Assembly: GCA_038211295.1 (NCBI GenBank)
Contig: JBBQVS010000035.1
Location: forward strand, 1-37,320
Source: JBBQVS01 sp038211295
GTDB lineage: Bacteria; Chloroflexota; Ktedonobacteria; Ktedonobacterales; Ktedonobacteraceae
Direction: 5' to 3'
DNA length: 37,320 bases
Position numbers and translations under genes: made by a program. Below are positions 22,353 through 30,085 of the stretch, piece by piece. The notes beneath the pieces are model-generated. The model saw nothing but the letters and a program-made list of their open reading frames with translations, ran no database searches and was not told the origin of the DNA. Numbering within the stretch: the first letter of the stretch is position 1; each line of letters opens with the position of its first letter.

Positions 22353-23501
22353 TTGCAGAAGCTTACAATTATCGGCGGCGGTGTGATGGGACTGTGTACC
22401 GCGTATTATGCCTCGCTTCTCACAGATAAGGTGACGCTCTTGGAGAAGGACACAATTGGCGTCGAGAATAAAGAAGCGGCCTCGTTTAGCTACACACGCT
22501 CCGTCAGAAACGATTATTTAGACCCATTCTACGCACGGCTAGCATATCAGGCAAGAACGCTCTGGCTAGAATTGCAGCGACAGGCGGATGAACCGTTGCT
22601 CATCGAGTGCGGGTGCCTTAATCTCGCCAGCATGAGTGTCACATCAGAGTTGGACGCGACTTACGCAACACAAAGTTACCAGACACTTGTAGACCTGCAC
22701 CTTAAAGCAGAGGCGTTCGATGCAGAGCTATTGCGTAGACGGTTCCCACAATTTCGGGTAGACCTTGCACGGCTAGATGTCGAGGCTGGTTTCATGTTTG
22801 TTCCAGCAGTGACACGCACACTCCTCGCGCTCTTGCGAAAGCGCGGAATCGAGATCGTTGAAGGCGTCACTGTGAAACAGATCGAGCCAGAAGTGAGCAG
22901 TGTGCGCGTCACGACAGATAGAGGCGAGTACATAGCGGAGCAACTTGTGCTTACAGCAGGCTGGGGAACCAATCCCCTGCTTCAACGCATTCGGGGTTGC
23001 ACGACACAATTTCCGCTCACGCCTGACCGTCCCAGCCAGAGCAAATACTTTCTGCCACCCGCACACAAACGCGCCCAGTTTACCTCTGATGTCTTGCCCG
23101 TTTTCGCCTACCTCGACGTGGGCATTTACGGACACCCTATCTATGAAGGACATACCCCTGGCGTCAAGATTGGCTTCTATAATCCGCCCGATGTCAAGAC
23201 ACTCAATACGCACATTCAGAGCGTGGAGAGCTTTGTCAAGGAGTGTATGCCCTCACTTCTGGACGCCGAGACGGTAGATGTAACCGAGGTAGACCAGTGT
23301 TACTACGATCTTGTCTCCGACGACAACTTCATTTTAGGACAACTCAGCGGCTATACGAATATCACGGTGGGCGTTGGCTGGCGCGGCACTGGCTACAAAT
23401 ACGCTCCCTGGATCGGGCAAACCCTGATGCAGGTCGCGCTACAAAAGGGGAGCGTCTACGATATTCACAGGTTTTCACCCGCGCGATTTGGCGCGAAGTA
23501 G
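22353..23501 (+). CDS. FAD-dependent oxidoreductase, sarcosine-oxidase-like (DAO family)
   Basis: 382 residues, the size of monomeric sarcosine oxidase. The N-terminal Rossmann motif IIGGGVMGLCTAYYA binds FAD ADP, with the ribose-binding Glu in VTLLEKD. Near the C-terminus, VDQCYYDLVSDDNFILG aligns with the CxYTxTPDxxF block of monomeric sarcosine oxidases, and C316 is at the position where that group binds FAD covalently. GWRGTGYKYAPWIGQTL closes the flavin site. Such enzymes oxidise N-methyl or secondary amino groups (sarcosine, dimethylglycine, N-methyl amino acids) with O2. The start is TTG at 22353, with AAAAGGTG just upstream; no in-frame ATG fits the Rossmann fold. The next gene, a betaine-homocysteine-methyltransferase homologue, makes an N-methylglycine-type substrate plausible. 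Confidence 0.86.
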   Translation: MQKLTIIGGGVMGLCTAYYASLLTDKVTLLEKDTIGVENKEAASFSYTRSVRNDYLDPFYARLAYQARTLWLELQRQADEPLLIECGCLNLASMSVTSELDATYATQSYQTLVDLHLKAEAFDAELLRRRFPQFRVDLARLDVEAGFMFVPAVTRTLLALLRKRGIEIVEGVTVKQIEPEVSSVRVTTDRGEYIAEQLVLTAGWGTNPLLQRIRGCTTQFPLTPDRPSQSKYFLPPAHKRAQFTSDVLPVFAYLDVGIYGHPIYEGHTPGVKIGFYNPPDVKTLNTHIQSVESFVKECMPSLLDAETVDVTEVDQCYYDLVSDDNFILGQLSGYTNITVGVGWRGTGYKYAPWIGQTLMQVALQKGSVYDIHRFSPARFGAK

Positions 23502-23524
23502 TTTAGGATAAAAGGAGAGCAACA

Positions 23525-24559
23525 ATGCGAACAACACGAGGTATTCTGGAACGCTTGCAAGCAGGGCCAGTTATTGGCGCAGAAGGCTACGTTTTTGAGC
23601 TTGAACGGCGCGGCTATATCAAAGCAGGCCCATACGTGCCGGAGGTGGTGCTGGACTTCCCAGAAGCGGTCAAAGAGTTGCATCGCGAGTTCCTGCGTGC
23701 GGGCGCGGACGTGATGGTTGCGTTGACCTATTACGCGCACCGCGAGAAACTCAAGGACGTAGGGCGTGAGAACGATCTGGAGGCGATGAATCGACAAGCG
23801 GTACGGCTGGCGAACGAGGTCGCACGCGAGGGGGACGCGCTGGTCGCAGGCAATATCTGCAATACCTGGGCCTATGATCCGCATAATGCCGAGGCAAGCG
23901 GCAAGATCGTGCGTGCAATGTATGAGGAACAGTTGACGTGGGCCGCTGAGGAGGGCATCGACTTTGTGATTTCTGAGACAAACGATTACCTTGGCGAGGC
24001 GTTAATCGCGCTTGACGTAATCAAACAATTACACCTGCCCGCGCTGATTACGCTGGCCTCTGTTCAAAAAGAACAGACACGCGACGGCTACAACTATGTA
24101 GAGGCGTGTAAGATTCTGGCAGATCACGGGGCGGATATCGTCGGCCTTAACTGTGATCGCGGTGCCGCAACAATGTTTCCAATCATTGAGCAGGTACGCA
24201 AATCGGTCAGTTGCTATGTCGCGGCCCAACCCGTTCCCTACAAGACCAGCGAGCAATACCCCACGTTCGAATCGCTGCTTTTACCCAGTGGAGAACATGC
24301 CTTTCCTCTAGCACTGGAGCCGTTCTTGTATAACCGCTTCGAGATGGCAAGCTTCGCGCGACAGGCACAGGCACTAGGCGTCAACTATATTGGCATCTGT
24401 TGTGGTGGCGCACCGCAGTATGTGCGAGCGATGGCTGAAGCACTGGGGCGCACCACACCCGCAAGCAAATATTCGCCCGTAATGTCCCTGCACCCCATGC
24501 TTGGCACCAATGTCGAACAAAAAGATCAAGCGTTCCTTGCAGACTGGAAAAACTCTTAA
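23525..24559 (+). CDS. homocysteine S-methyltransferase, betaine-homocysteine methyltransferase-like
   Basis: 344 residues of the Zn-dependent homocysteine methyltransferase barrel. ELERRGYIKAGPYVPE at 26-40 and HREFLRAGADVMVALTYYA closely resemble betaine-homocysteine methyltransferase (BHMT) rather than cobalamin- or S-methylmethionine-dependent types. Zinc ligands: C210 in GLNCDRG, and C292-C293 in GICCGG. BHMT moves a methyl group from betaine to homocysteine, giving methionine and dimethylglycine; the real donor here is unproven. A strong AAAGGAGAG precedes the ATG, 23 nt after the flavoenzyme stop. Only 1 nt separates its stop from the next gene's ATG. Confidence 0.88.
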   Translation: MRTTRGILERLQAGPVIGAEGYVFELERRGYIKAGPYVPEVVLDFPEAVKELHREFLRAGADVMVALTYYAHREKLKDVGRENDLEAMNRQAVRLANEVAREGDALVAGNICNTWAYDPHNAEASGKIVRAMYEEQLTWAAEEGIDFVISETNDYLGEALIALDVIKQLHLPALITLASVQKEQTRDGYNYVEACKILADHGADIVGLNCDRGAATMFPIIEQVRKSVSCYVAAQPVPYKTSEQYPTFESLLLPSGEHAFPLALEPFLYNRFEMASFARQAQALGVNYIGICCGGAPQYVRAMAEALGRTTPASKYSPVMSLHPMLGTNVEQKDQAFLADWKNS

Positions 24560-24560
24560 C

Positions 24561-25328
24561 ATGTTACGCTTCGCAACATTTCTTTCGCCTTTACTCTACG
24601 ATACCTACGCCGCTATTGTGGAGTACGTGGGGGAACGCTTGGATAGCCCTACCGCACTACACGTAGGGCTATCACTTGCAGAATTTGAGGCAGGACAGGC
24701 CGACGCAGGATTTCTGTGCGGCCTACTCTATGTTCATCAGAGACGCCGCCCTGATTGCCCGATAACCTTGCTGGCAGCTCCGATAGTGCAAGGGGAACGC
24801 TACGCAGGTAAGCCAATTTATTATTCTGATGTGGTCGTGCGGCTCGATAGTCCCTACGACTCGTTCGCCAGTTTGCAAGGCTGTACCTGGGCATACAACG
24901 AACTAGCGTCACACTCTGGCTACAATGTTGTACGCTATGCTTTGCTCCAACGCGACAAAGACTTTAGCTTTTTCGGGCGTTTACGAGAAACAGGAAGTCA
25001 TCTCGCCTCATTGCAAGCGGTACTTGCTGGCAAAGCTGACGCCACCGCTATCGACTCGCATGTGCTTGACGTACTGCTCGCGCAAAATCAGAATATCGCC
25101 ACACAACTTCGTGTTGTCAGTATGCTAGGGCCAACCACAATTCCACCACTTGTCGTCTCGAACCATATCGACGAACAGGTAAAGCAGCGCATTCAGCACG
25201 CCCTTTACACAATGCATAAGGACGAACGGTTCGCAAAAAAATTACATGCGGGCCTGGTGGAACGACTTGTTCCCATAAAAGATAGTGCCTATGATAATAT
25301 GCGTGTTATGTGGGATAGCGCACGGTGA
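24561..25328 (+). CDS. PhnD-like substrate-binding protein without signal peptide
   Basis: 255 residues of the phosphate/phosphonate ABC-transporter binding-protein type (PhnD-like, type 2 periplasmic-binding fold). Features: ADAGFLCGLLYVHQRR (hinge region), YYSDVVVRLDSPYDSFASLQGCTWAYNELASHSGYNVVRYAL (second lobe) and AVLAGKADATAIDSHVLD. The usual N-terminal signal or lipobox is missing: the protein begins directly with the first strand (MLRFATFLSP), so it should be cytosolic. No permease or ATPase gene accompanies it. It may act as a ligand sensor or an enzyme-like protein for the neighbouring methyl-transfer genes, to which it is tightly linked (1-nt gap). Confidence 0.75.
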   Translation: MLRFATFLSPLLYDTYAAIVEYVGERLDSPTALHVGLSLAEFEAGQADAGFLCGLLYVHQRRRPDCPITLLAAPIVQGERYAGKPIYYSDVVVRLDSPYDSFASLQGCTWAYNELASHSGYNVVRYALLQRDKDFSFFGRLRETGSHLASLQAVLAGKADATAIDSHVLDVLLAQNQNIATQLRVVSMLGPTTIPPLVVSNHIDEQVKQRIQHALYTMHKDERFAKKLHAGLVERLVPIKDSAYDNMRVMWDSAR

Positions 25329-25354
25329 GCGATGTCTACTGCTCACGCGCTATC
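25314..25354. terminator. convergent hairpin shared by two gene ends
   Basis: GATAGCGC (25314-25321) with GCGCTATC (25347-25354), and GTGAGC (25325-25330) with GCTCAC (25341-25346), form a 14-bp stem with a 3-nt bulge and a 10-nt loop. Both convergent stop codons (25326-25328 and 25336-25338) lie inside it. No T run on either side, so it may work by blocking convergent polymerases or stabilising 3' ends. Confidence 0.6.
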
Positions 25355-25860
25355 TTGACAATGGTATTCCAGTTGCGAGTCGTTGTATATTTCCCAAAGG
25401 TCTTTTCAAGTATGGTCAGGTTGCCGGAGCGGCCATTGGGCAACTCGAATGTCACAATGTATACTTCCCGCTCTGTGACACTCACAATTGCAAGCCCGTC
25501 TTCTTCCGACAGCGACGGAGGCGTCAGAGACGAAGTTGGTGGTTCAGCGAGAAACATCACATAGAGTTTGAAGCGTTTCTCTCTATCCTTGAACGGATTA
25601 TTCGCAACAAGTGCTTGCAGATAGGGAATGCTTCGCAACAAGATTTTCACGTCGTAGCCAAGCTGCTCATGTAGCTGTTGCTCAATCTTCGTTGTGAGCG
25701 TCTCTTCTACCTCCGTGCTATCGAACACGACGTTGCCACTCGCAATAATGGTACTCACAGCGGAGAAGCCCATTCCGCTAAACATGCGGGCAAGCTCTTC
25801 CATTTTGATGAGCCTGTTCCCACCTACATTGATGCCGCGTAGAAATGCTGCGTATCTCAT
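25336..25860 (-). CDS. DUF1697 family protein
   Basis: 174 residues matching DUF1697: MRYAAFLRGINVGGNRLIKMEELARMFSGMGFSAVSTIIASGNVVF is the family's typical start, and the C-terminal GKYTTTRNWNTIVKI is its typical end. Members are small cytosolic proteins of unknown function, widespread in bacteria. The ATG at 25860 overlaps the upstream thioesterase stop (ATGA), so translation is coupled; a GTG three codons earlier is less likely. The gene ends in the convergent hairpin. Confidence 0.9.
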   Translation of the reverse strand: MRYAAFLRGINVGGNRLIKMEELARMFSGMGFSAVSTIIASGNVVFDSTEVEETLTTKIEQQLHEQLGYDVKILLRSIPYLQALVANNPFKDREKRFKLYVMFLAEPPTSSLTPPSLSEEDGLAIVSVTEREVYIVTFELPNGRSGNLTILEKTFGKYTTTRNWNTIVKIAREQ

Positions 25861-26615
25861 ACGTTGCACATCCAGCGCGAATACGCTGTTACAACAGATT
25901 TACCATCGCGTACAATTCGCTGCATCCTGCCACACTCCTGACCCGTCATTGGAAGCGGCTCAAGCCAACTCTGGATTTCGAGCGTTTCCCCAAAGCGGGG
26001 ACTATCTGCGTATTCAATCGCGTAATAGAGAATGTCGAGCTTTGTGTCAGGCGATATACCATGCTTCCCATACGCTTCCCAGCTCGCGTTTTCTAGCATT
26101 TCAACTGAGGCCGCGTTATTGAGATGATGCATAAGGTCAATATTGGAGAAGCGCACAATCGCGGTGGTAGTAGTCGGGGGAGTCTCAGGAAATGCTGGTA
26201 GCGGCTCCTCCGGTTGTTGTGGTGGCGAACCGTCGGGGAGCCACGTCTGCACCGTCTCTTCTGGCAGACGCATCGGCCTTCCCCGTTGATCGACATACAC
26301 CCAGAGCGTTCGTCCCATAATAACCGGTTCGTCCTGACCTGAAATGTAGGCTTCATACCCACGTTGCGCGGTGATACGTGTAAAAGCTATGCCGTATGTC
26401 TTCACTTTCAGTTCGGTATGCACGGGAATGGGTACACCGAATGTCATAACTGTTCTTTTGACGACCCAGTAGCCGATGCCTGAAAGCATAGCGTTCTGCG
26501 CGTCTAGTGCCGCGATATCCTGCATATAACGCAAAAATGCAGTAGGCGTGAGAACACCATTACAGTTGCATTCGTCGTAGCGCACAGCATAGTTCTGGTA
26601 AAATTGGCGATTCAT
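25857..26615 (-). CDS. acyl-ACP thioesterase-like double hot-dog protein
   Basis: 252 residues, two hot-dog domains. The first (~1-125) has FYQNYAVRYDECNCNGVLTPTAFLRYMQDIAALDAQ. The second (~150-250) has VRFSNIDLMHHLNNAASVEMLENASWE, matching the D-x-N-x-H-x-NN catalytic stretch of FatA/B-type acyl-ACP thioesterases, with Ile at the position of the usual Asn/Asp. It would release fatty acids from acyl carrier protein in the cytosol; chain preference cannot be told. ATG at 26615 with AAGGAG 14 nt upstream. It forms a two-gene unit with DUF1697. I could not name a promoter in the 100 nt before it. Confidence 0.85.
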   Translation of the reverse strand: MNRQFYQNYAVRYDECNCNGVLTPTAFLRYMQDIAALDAQNAMLSGIGYWVVKRTVMTFGVPIPVHTELKVKTYGIAFTRITAQRGYEAYISGQDEPVIMGRTLWVYVDQRGRPMRLPEETVQTWLPDGSPPQQPEEPLPAFPETPPTTTTAIVRFSNIDLMHHLNNAASVEMLENASWEAYGKHGISPDTKLDILYYAIEYADSPRFGETLEIQSWLEPLPMTGQECGRMQRIVRDGKSVVTAYSRWMCNV

Positions 26616-26715
26616 GTCGTGGTACGCACTCCTTGTTGTTCTTCCTGTATATTGTAACAGATGTAGAAGCGCGTCTCTGTATCATAATGACGCAGTTTGC
26701 AAACGCTCACGCATG

Positions 26716-27162
26716 TCAAGTGGGCATGTTTGTGGAACGGCATTGTTCGCAGCGTCCAAACAGCGTCAAGGAGTGTCCCTCGATCTCGAAGTTCGTTTGC
26801 TCGCCAATTGCCGTAAGTTGTTCCTGTGGCAGACAAACATCAATTTCGACTACACGATGACAGCGGACACACGTCAAATGATGATGATGCGTGCCACCAC
26901 ACACGCGATAATGGTGCGTCCCATCGGCGAACTCGATACGGTCTAGCACCCCCAGATCAACCAGCTTTTCTACCGCGCGAAAGACCGTCGCACGCCCCAT
27001 CTTTGGTTCAGTCTGCCGCAACTCCTGCCACAGGTCGTCCGTCGTGAAATCTTCACCACTGATTGCAAGCTCTACTAACCGCTCCGCAATCAAACGGCGC
27101 GGACGCGTGTTGCGTTGGCTCACCTCATCAAAGGCCGCGTAAATTTTCTCTGCGATTGGCAT
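26716..27162 (-). CDS. zur: Fur-family metalloregulator (Zur/Mur-like)
   Basis: 148 residues. Winged-helix N-terminus with NTRPRRLIAERLVELA and MGRATVFRAVEKLVDLGVLDRIEF (recognition helix). The dimer/metal domain has GGTHHHHLTCVRCHRVVEID and a second CEQC near the end, so the two CxxC structural zinc sites are present. Family members repress metal-uptake genes when metal-loaded. It is divergent from a zinc/manganese ABC importer, and both promoters carry a 15-bp Fur-type box. That makes it the importer's regulator and probably self-controlled. Whether the signal is Zn or Mn is open: genome context favours Zn, but the binding protein's ligands look mixed. The ATG follows AGAGGAG. Confidence 0.9.
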   Translation of the reverse strand: MPIAEKIYAAFDEVSQRNTRPRRLIAERLVELAISGEDFTTDDLWQELRQTEPKMGRATVFRAVEKLVDLGVLDRIEFADGTHHYRVCGGTHHHHLTCVRCHRVVEIDVCLPQEQLTAIGEQTNFEIEGHSLTLFGRCEQCRSTNMPT

Positions 27163-27220
27163 TGCGTCGCTCCTCTTCTTTCGCTTTTACTAAAAGAAAT
27201 GTATACACGCTCTTTTTTAT

Positions 27221-27256
27221 TGATATATTGTATCATACAGGAAAAGATGTAGGCAA
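27221..27256 (-). promoter_or_regulatory. Fur-type box over the regulator's own promoter
   Basis: Minus-strand promoter TTGCCT (27256-27251), an 18-nt spacer and TACAAT (27232-27227). The 15-bp box TGATATATTGTATCA (27221-27235) covers the -10. It has the 7-1-7 layout of Fur-family sites (general form TGATAATNATTATCA). Confidence 0.72.
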
Positions 27257-27270
27257 ATTTTACGGAGGGC

Positions 27271-27305
27271 TAGACAGTGTTTTCTTTTTATGATACTATG
27301 TATCA
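27271..27305 (+). promoter_or_regulatory. Fur-type box over the znu promoter
   Basis: TAGACA (27271-27276), a 17-nt spacer and TACTAT (27294-27299). The box TGATACTATGTATCA (27291-27305) overlaps the -10 and start region. Its 6-bp arms are perfect. Its centre is 70 bp from the other box, close to seven helical turns, so two dimers would sit on the same DNA face. Confidence 0.75.
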
Positions 27306-27347
27306 ATAAAGAGGTTACTTACAAGACACACGAATAAGGAGAATATG

Positions 27348-28277
27348 ATGTCTTCATCACGTTCAGCTTTTCCTTCGGCACTTATCAGTATTTTTTTACT
27401 GCTCTTGCTTGCTGGCTGTGGAAGCACCGCCGCGAACTCGCCCTCTGGAAATGGTAGTAAAACGCTTGAGGTTGTCGTGGCAGAAAACTTCTGGGGGAAT
27501 ATCGCGGCGCAGGTCGGTGGAACCCATGTGCATGTCAGCAGTTTAATTGTCAATTCCAACGCCGACCCACATAGCTATGAGTACACCCCCGCGGATGCTC
27601 GCTCGGTTGCCGATGCTCAATACGTCATCTTTAACGGCGCGGGCTACGATGCATGGATGGACAAGCTGCTCCAATCTAATCCTGCCAGTGGACGTAAAGA
27701 GCTGAATATTGGTACGTTTAACGGCAAGCGTACAGGTGATAACCCACATATGTGGTACAATCCCGACTATGTAATGGCAGTCGCGAACAAAATACGCGAT
27801 GACCTGAAAGCTCTTGACGCGACAGATGCCAGGGCGTTCGATCAATCAGCGCAGACTTTTTTGAGCACTGGCCTTCAGAAATATCATGATGCTATCGCAG
27901 CAATCAAGACAAAATATAGCGGTACAGCAATTGGCGCGACTGAAAGCATCTTTTCCTATCTTGCTCCCGCGCTGGGCTTGAACCTCGTCACGCCTTACTC
28001 GTATCTCAAGGCGGTATCCGAGGGAGGCGACATAGCCGCTTCCGATGAAGCCGCCGTCGAGCAACAGATTACAAAAAAGCAGATTAAGGTCTTGATTTAT
28101 AATTCACAGAACACGCCCAATAATATTCAAGCTCTCCTTGCAAAAGCGAAAGCGAACAACATCCCGTTGGCGACGGTAACGGAGACGTTGACGCCCGCGA
28201 CGGCCTCGTTTCAGGACTGGCAAACGGTACAGTTGCAAGGCATCGAGACCGCTCTTGCACAGGCAACGGGCAAATAG
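27348..28277 (+). CDS. znuA: zinc/manganese ABC importer, substrate-binding lipoprotein
   Basis: 309 residues. Lipoprotein signal with lipobox LLAGC (Cys24), then a Ser/Gly linker and the cluster 9 metal-binding fold. Likely metal ligands: His in DPHSYEYTP (75), His in NPHMWYNP (134) and Glu in GATESIFSYLAP (199). The fourth position, normally Asp in Mn-type proteins, falls on TET, an Asp-to-Glu change. A His/His/Glu set is commoner in Mn-binding PsaA-type proteins than in His3 ZnuA, and the His-rich loop of ZnuA is absent. AAGGAG lies 6 nt before the second of two adjacent ATGs (27348), which is preferred over 27345. First gene of the importer operon. Confidence 0.9.
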   Translation: MSSSRSAFPSALISIFLLLLLAGCGSTAANSPSGNGSKTLEVVVAENFWGNIAAQVGGTHVHVSSLIVNSNADPHSYEYTPADARSVADAQYVIFNGAGYDAWMDKLLQSNPASGRKELNIGTFNGKRTGDNPHMWYNPDYVMAVANKIRDDLKALDATDARAFDQSAQTFLSTGLQKYHDAIAAIKTKYSGTAIGATESIFSYLAPALGLNLVTPYSYLKAVSEGGDIAASDEAAVEQQITKKQIKVLIYNSQNTPNNIQALLAKAKANNIPLATVTETLTPATASFQDWQTVQLQGIETALAQATGK

Positions 28278-28283
28278 TTTAGT

Positions 28284-28307
28284 GGTGGTAAGCTTCCGCT
28301 TACCACC
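28284..28307 (+). terminator. intercistronic hairpin between binding protein and ATPase genes
   Basis: GGTGGTAAGC/GCTTACCACC, a perfect 10-bp stem with a TTCC loop, followed by TTCTTAT. In ABC operons such hairpins allow partial termination or protect the upstream mRNA, giving more binding protein than ATPase. Confidence 0.6.
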
Positions 28308-28329
28308 TTCTTATAAAGGAGTTTTTGTT

Positions 28330-29193
28330 GTGATACATAATTCGTCCCCTTCTCCCTCGCCCTCGTCCATCCTTGCCACTTCTACTCCCGTTGTACAGGT
28401 AGAAAATGCTGCTGTTATGTTAGGGGGACGAACCATCTGGCAAGGGGTGTCGCTCACTGTTGAGGCGGGGGAGTTCCTCGCCATTCTTGGCCCTAATGGT
28501 GCCGGTAAATCAACACTGCTCAAGGCTATTCTTGGCTTGCTTCCACTCTCCGCGGGCAGTATCTCCGTGCTTGGTCATATGGCACGGCGTGGCAATGTGG
28601 CTATCGGCTACGTACCACAACGCCGTCACTTCGAGGCCGACGTGCGGGTACGTGGACGCAGCATTGTACGATTAGGATTGGATGGTGGCAAGTGGGGCTT
28701 CCCCCTGCCGTTTCTGTCCGGTGAGCGCGAAGCCGTGCGACGTGTACAGGAAGCGATTGAGTTAGTCGGAGCGAGCGCATATGCTGACCGTCCCATTGGA
28801 GAACTTTCCGGCGGCGAGCAACAACGCTTGCTTATCGCACAGGCTCTGGTGACACGTCCGCACATTCTCGCACTTGATGAGCCGCTCGATAGCCTTGATC
28901 TTCGCAATCAACAGGGGATAGCCAGCGTAATACGACAGATCAGCCATGAAACAGGGGCGGCAGTCTTGCTGGTCGCGCACGATGTGAACCCTATTCTATC
29001 GGCGGTTGACCGCGTGGTCTATGTGGCGCAGGGACAGGTCGCCGTTGGCACGCCCGAAACGGTTATCACAACAGAAACACTTTCGCGCCTCTACAACACG
29101 CCCATTGAAGTTTTGCGGGCCAGCGACGGACGCATTATTGTTGTTGGGCAAGCTGAAGCGGAGGACAATTCTCATGCTCTCCGTCTTCGCTGA
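28330..29193 (+). CDS. znuC: zinc/manganese ABC importer, ATP-binding protein
   Basis: 287 residues. Walker A GPNGAGKST, Q-loop in YVPQRR, signature LSGGEQQR, Walker B ILALDEP, D-loop SLD and switch His in VAHD: a complete ABC ATPase. The start is GTG at 28330, 8 nt after AAGGAG; in-frame sequence further 5' runs through the intercistronic hairpin and is not coding. The N-terminal ~15 residues are Ser/Pro-rich and extra to the family. Its end overlaps the first permease gene by 20 nt. Confidence 0.93.
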   Translation: MIHNSSPSPSPSSILATSTPVVQVENAAVMLGGRTIWQGVSLTVEAGEFLAILGPNGAGKSTLLKAILGLLPLSAGSISVLGHMARRGNVAIGYVPQRRHFEADVRVRGRSIVRLGLDGGKWGFPLPFLSGEREAVRRVQEAIELVGASAYADRPIGELSGGEQQRLLIAQALVTRPHILALDEPLDSLDLRNQQGIASVIRQISHETGAAVLLVAHDVNPILSAVDRVVYVAQGQVAVGTPETVITTETLSRLYNTPIEVLRASDGRIIVVGQAEAEDNSHALRLR

Positions 29194-30085
29194 CACACCC
29201 ACGTTCTCCTGGGATTTGCTGGCGGATGTCCAGTTGCTTTTCCACTATCGTTTTATGCAAAACGCCTATCTCGCGGGAACGCTTGTCGCGCTTGCCGCCG
29301 GCATGATTGGCTACTTTATGGTGTTACGCAATCAGAGTTTCGCGGGCCACAGCCTCGCCAACGTGGGCTTCGCAGGAGCAACGGGTGCTGTGCTGTTCGG
29401 CATTCCTTCGGTCATTGGCCTGTTTATCGCAGGACTTCTCGCGGCGGTTGGTATCCAGACGCTCAATAGTGCAGCACGTCAAACACGTCAAAGTGATATC
29501 GCGGTTGGAGCCATCCTCACGGCTTCGCTCGCCCTCGGTTTTCTCTTCGTGCATCTCTCACCCGCCCAGTACGCCTCGAATGTCTATACGGTTTTATTCG
29601 GTAATGTGCTCGGCATTAGCGACGCGGATGTAACCACAATTGTCTGGTCTACACTTGTGCTAATAGGTGTACTTTTGTTCATGGCTCGTCCACTCTTTTT
29701 CGCGTCCATTGATCCCGACGTAGCAGCCGCGCATGGCGTGCCGGTGCGTGGCCTCGCGCTTGCCTTTCTCTCCTTGCTAGCCCTGGAGGTCGCCATCGCG
29801 GTACAAATCGTGGGCGTCCTCCTTATCTTTTCACTGCTGGTGACGCCCGCCGCCATCGCGCAGGAGGTTACAACACGTCCGCTCGTCGCGGTGTCGGTAG
29901 CTATGATACTGGCCCTGCTCTTTACCTGGGCCGGCCTACTCGCTGGCTATATCCTGCCTTATCCCGTCGGCTTTTTCATTTCCACCTTCGCGTTCGGCAC
30001 ATACGTCGTTGTGCGTGGGGGACGCCTGATACGGGCGCATAACAGACACCGCTCATCTGCCACCACAACAGGAAACACATTATGA
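29174..30085 (+). CDS. znuB: zinc/manganese ABC importer, first permease
   Basis: 303 residues, about eight or nine membrane helices, ABC-3 permease family. Motifs: VLRNQSFAGHSLANVGFAGATGA near the N-terminus, and VLLIFSLLVTPAAIAQ near the end, the region that contacts the ATPase. The ATG at 29174 lies inside znuC, with GGAGG 9 nt upstream. The stop overlaps the next permease's ATG (ATGA). The C-terminal ~20 residues are a basic tail. It is homologous to the next gene, so the channel is probably a heterodimer. Confidence 0.9.
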   Translation: MLSVFADTPTFSWDLLADVQLLFHYRFMQNAYLAGTLVALAAGMIGYFMVLRNQSFAGHSLANVGFAGATGAVLFGIPSVIGLFIAGLLAAVGIQTLNSAARQTRQSDIAVGAILTASLALGFLFVHLSPAQYASNVYTVLFGNVLGISDADVTTIVWSTLVLIGVLLFMARPLFFASIDPDVAAAHGVPVRGLALAFLSLLALEVAIAVQIVGVLLIFSLLVTPAAIAQEVTTRPLVAVSVAMILALLFTWAGLLAGYILPYPVGFFISTFAFGTYVVVRGGRLIRAHNRHRSSATTTGNTL

